A stretch of 36,712 nucleotides of DNA from an uncultured Verrucomicrobia subdivision 3 bacterium (GTDB lineage: Bacteria > Verrucomicrobiota > Verrucomicrobiae > Limisphaerales > UBA11358): contig CAIXPZ010000192.1 in the NCBI GenBank assembly GCA_903921455.1, forward strand, positions 1 to 36,712, given 5' to 3'. Made by a program: the position numbers and the translations under genes. Below the pieces are notes generated by a model that was not told the DNA's origin, did not search any database, and saw nothing but the letters and a program-made list of their open reading frames with translations. Positions 35,002 through 36,712 of this stretch are shown here, in pieces. How positions within the stretch are numbered: position 1 is the stretch's first letter; each line of letters starts with the position of its first letter.

Positions 35002-35450
35002 AATTCCCCCGCTCCGCCAAGATCCTCCGCAGCCAGTTCGACATCGCGCCGTTCGCGGCCGTGTTTTTTGCGCTGCTGATCTTCCTGCTGCTCGGCGCGC
35101 TCATGCCCGTGCCCGGCCTGCACCTGGCGCTCACGCCGCCCGCCGCCGCCGACCTGCCCGGCGTGGACCGCCCCGTCATCGCCATCGCCGTGGACTCGCA
35201 GAACCGGCTGTTCTACGAAAACCAGCTCATCACCGAGCCCATCCTGCGCACCACCCTCGCCGCCAGGCTCCGCGGCGCGCGCGAACCGTTCACGCTCGTC
35301 ATCCATGCCGACAAATCCGTGACCTACGATGAACTGGCCCGCCTCGCCCTGCTCGCGCGCCAGCCCGAGGCCGGCAACCTGAATCTCGGCATCACCAACG
35401 TCGTGCTCGCCACCCTGCCCCGCCTCGTGGACGCCCCCGCGAAGCCATAG
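34998..35450 (+). CDS. ExbD/TolR-like protein lacking the conserved aspartate
   Basis: This 150-residue protein has one helix (about 18-38) and a periplasmic domain with VIAIAVDSQNRLFYENQLI and HADKSVTYDELARLALLAR, as in ExbD/TolR. The canonical membrane motif is P-F-x-D-V, with the Asp (D25 in E. coli ExbD) essential for proton coupling. Here it reads APFAAVFFALLIFLLLG with Ala21 in place of Asp. Asp15 is outside the helix. Its ATG overlaps the exbB-like stop and the TonB-like gene follows after 5 bases, so it is one operon. The altered residue matches the altered glutamate in its partner. Confidence 0.85.
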   Translation: MKFPRSAKILRSQFDIAPFAAVFFALLIFLLLGALMPVPGLHLALTPPAAADLPGVDRPVIAIAVDSQNRLFYENQLITEPILRTTLAARLRGAREPFTLVIHADKSVTYDELARLALLARQPEAGNLNLGITNVVLATLPRLVDAPAKP

Positions 35451-35455
35451 CCCGC

Positions 35456-36241
35456 ATGAACGCCGCGCCCGCCGAACCGCCCGTCTATGTCCCGCCCCCG
35501 CCGGTCACCGGCTGGCGCGGACGCAAGCTGGTGCTGGTCATCCTCTTTGCCCTGGCCACGCATCTGGCCTTCATCTTTTTGCTCGGCGCCAAAAAATCCG
35601 CCCCGCCCCGCGCGGTGACGAACATTCCCGTCCTGCATCTGGCCGACAATGCCAGCGAACTCGTCCGCCTCACCGACCCCACCCTGTTCGTGCTGCCGCA
35701 CGCGGACGATTTCGCCCCCGCCGTCTGGCGGCAGCCGCCCGCCATCGACCTCCCCCGGTTCAGCTGGACCGAAGCCCCGCGCTATCTCACCAACATCGCC
35801 GATCTCGGCACCACCTTCATCGCCTTCATGGCGACGAAGCAGTTTGCCCCGCGCCCGCTCAACTTCAAACCCGAGCCCCGGTTATCCGCGACGCCCGAGC
35901 CCAGCGAACCCGCCTACGCGCAGGCCACCACGTGGACCGTCACCGGCGAACTCGCCGGGCGCCAAATCCTGAACCCCTTCACCGCGCCCTCCCCCGCGGT
36001 GAACGACGTCATCGCCCCCAGCCGCGTGCAACTGCTCGTCGCCCCGTCCGGCCAGGTGCTCTCCACCGTCCTGCTGGCCTCGGACGATCCGCTGACCGCC
36101 GACAGCCATTACGCCGCCGCCGATCAAACGGCCGTGGAGCTGGCGCGCGCGCTGCGCTTTGCGCCGGCCAGCCGGCTGATGTTCGGGGAAATCCTCTTCA
36201 ACTGGCACACCCTCCCCGTGGCCGCCACCAACGCGCCATGA
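35456..36241 (+). CDS. TonB-like periplasmic protein
   Basis: This 261-residue protein has a short proline-rich N-terminus, one transmembrane helix (about 24-44, RKLVLVILFALATHLAFIFL) and a long periplasmic part. The C-terminal 70 residues resemble a TonB C-terminal domain: VQLLVAPSGQVLSTVLLAS, then a helix AVELARALRFAP, then a final strand GEILFNWHTL. The Pro-Glu/Pro-Lys spacer of classical TonB is not evident. Position after exbB-exbD-like genes supports a TonB role. No TonB-dependent receptor gene is in the window. It could instead be a TolA-like or pilus-like partner. Confidence 0.7.
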   Translation: MNAAPAEPPVYVPPPPVTGWRGRKLVLVILFALATHLAFIFLLGAKKSAPPRAVTNIPVLHLADNASELVRLTDPTLFVLPHADDFAPAVWRQPPAIDLPRFSWTEAPRYLTNIADLGTTFIAFMATKQFAPRPLNFKPEPRLSATPEPSEPAYAQATTWTVTGELAGRQILNPFTAPSPAVNDVIAPSRVQLLVAPSGQVLSTVLLASDDPLTADSHYAAADQTAVELARALRFAPASRLMFGEILFNWHTLPVAATNAP

Positions 36242-36462
36242 ACCCCGCCACCCTCCTCATCCTCTACGTGGCCGTGGCATTGGGCGCGCTGTGCGCGGTG
36301 GGAATTTATTCCGAACTGCAACGCCGCCGGTTCGGCCCCGCGCATCCCGAAGACCGCGTGTTCCGCTGCGGCAAATGCGGCCTGGTTTACACCGACGACG
36401 CCGACGTGGACCGCTCCCGCTGCACCCAATGCGGCAAGCTCAACACCCCCGTGGTCTTTTAG
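36238..36462 (+). CDS. Small membrane protein with zinc ribbon
   Basis: This 74-residue protein starts at an ATG overlapping the previous stop by four bases. Residues 5-24 form one transmembrane helix (TLLILYVAVALGALCAVGIY). The rest is a zinc ribbon with Cys44/Cys47 (FRCGKCGLVY) and Cys62/Cys65 (RCTQCGKLN). It is the last gene of the ExbBD/TonB-like operon. The function is unknown. Confidence 0.8.
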   Translation: MNPATLLILYVAVALGALCAVGIYSELQRRRFGPAHPEDRVFRCGKCGLVYTDDADVDRSRCTQCGKLNTPVVF

Positions 36463-36510
36463 GCCGTCGGCAAGGGCCCGCCTTTAGGCAGGAGCTGGTG
36501 GGTCAAATTG

Positions 36511-36636
36511 CGCTGCGACTTGACCTGACCGCGCAGCGGTCATTTTGTGGGATGAACATTCAGGAGTTAAACGACTCCCTCGCCTGACGCTGCGCTCGGC
36601 ATCGGTCACGGTCGCAGCGCGACCCTGGCCACCAGA
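36511..36636 (+). repeat. MITE/REP-like repeat, copy B
   Basis: Near-identical to 12514-12640 in the same orientation. The left end reads GCGCTGCGAC (36510-36519) and the right GTCGCAGCGCGAC (36611-36623), so ten bases of the inverted repeat are kept. An inner palindrome GACCGC-GCA-GCGGTC is intact here and imperfect in copy A. A CCCTGGTGGCCC module like the one before copy A follows at 36661-36672, with a hairpin CCCTCC-GTAA-GGAGGG at 36670-36685. Confidence 0.8.
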
Positions 36637-36712
36637 CCGGAGGCTGCGTTCGAAGTTGCGCCCTGGTGGCCCTCCGTAAGGAGGGCGGACCGGAAGGACG
36701 GGCAGTGCGCCC

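Overview
The window is a high-GC bacterial chromosome segment, most likely from a member of Verrucomicrobiota (subdivision 3 / Pedosphaera-Limisphaerales type). The evidence is a prepilin-like protein with the H-X9-DG motif, a giant secreted protein with autotransporter-associated beta-strand repeats and LamG domains, many secreted glycoside hydrolases, LL-diaminopimelate aminotransferase, and a 51-residue small basic protein of a type shared by Verrucomicrobia and Chlamydiae. Shine-Dalgarno sites are mostly weak or absent, and many neighbouring genes overlap by ATGA.

Region 1 (1-14952, mostly + strand) is a secreted carbohydrate- and protein-degrading block. It holds a prepilin-like protein, a 1931-residue metzincin/LamG/PATR protein, a GH36-like glycosidase, a GH29 alpha-L-fucosidase and two GH2 enzymes. 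Together these suggest attack on fucose- and galactose-containing polysaccharide. A truncated sulfatase (14955-15185) and a beta-propeller-like secreted protein (15258-16538) lie on the other strand.

Region 2 (12453-12897 and 16590-18640) is a scarred, repeat-rich zone. It contains a 127-bp inverted-repeat-ended element with a second copy at the end of the window, two relics of one gene family (12700-12825 and 16602-17079), an IS3-family remnant and two palindromic intergenic elements.

Region 3 (17948-24268, - strand) is housekeeping: small basic protein, RluB-type pseudouridine synthase, SH3b protein, FolD, HrpB helicase and a YkgJ-type cysteine-cluster protein, in that transcriptional order.

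Region 4 (24432-29701, + strand) is a redox cluster: a Tat-exported aldo/keto reductase with an extra cysteine motif, a membrane-anchored DUF6599-like protein, a Tat-type DUF362 protein and a NapH-NapG fusion carrying many Fe-S motifs. A small zinc ribbon protein follows.

Region 5 (29762-34272, - strand) has a dimeric dUTPase-like protein, Hpt, a NupC-type nucleoside transporter and a Tat-type metallophosphoesterase in tight succession, followed by DapL. The first three form a nucleotide salvage and sanitation set.

Region 6 (34381-36462, + strand) is a compact ExbB/ExbD/TonB-like operon ending in a small zinc ribbon membrane protein. By my reading, both ExbB and ExbD lack the acidic residues normally needed for proton translocation. 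This is the most unusual observation in the window. No tRNA, rRNA or CRISPR array was seen.
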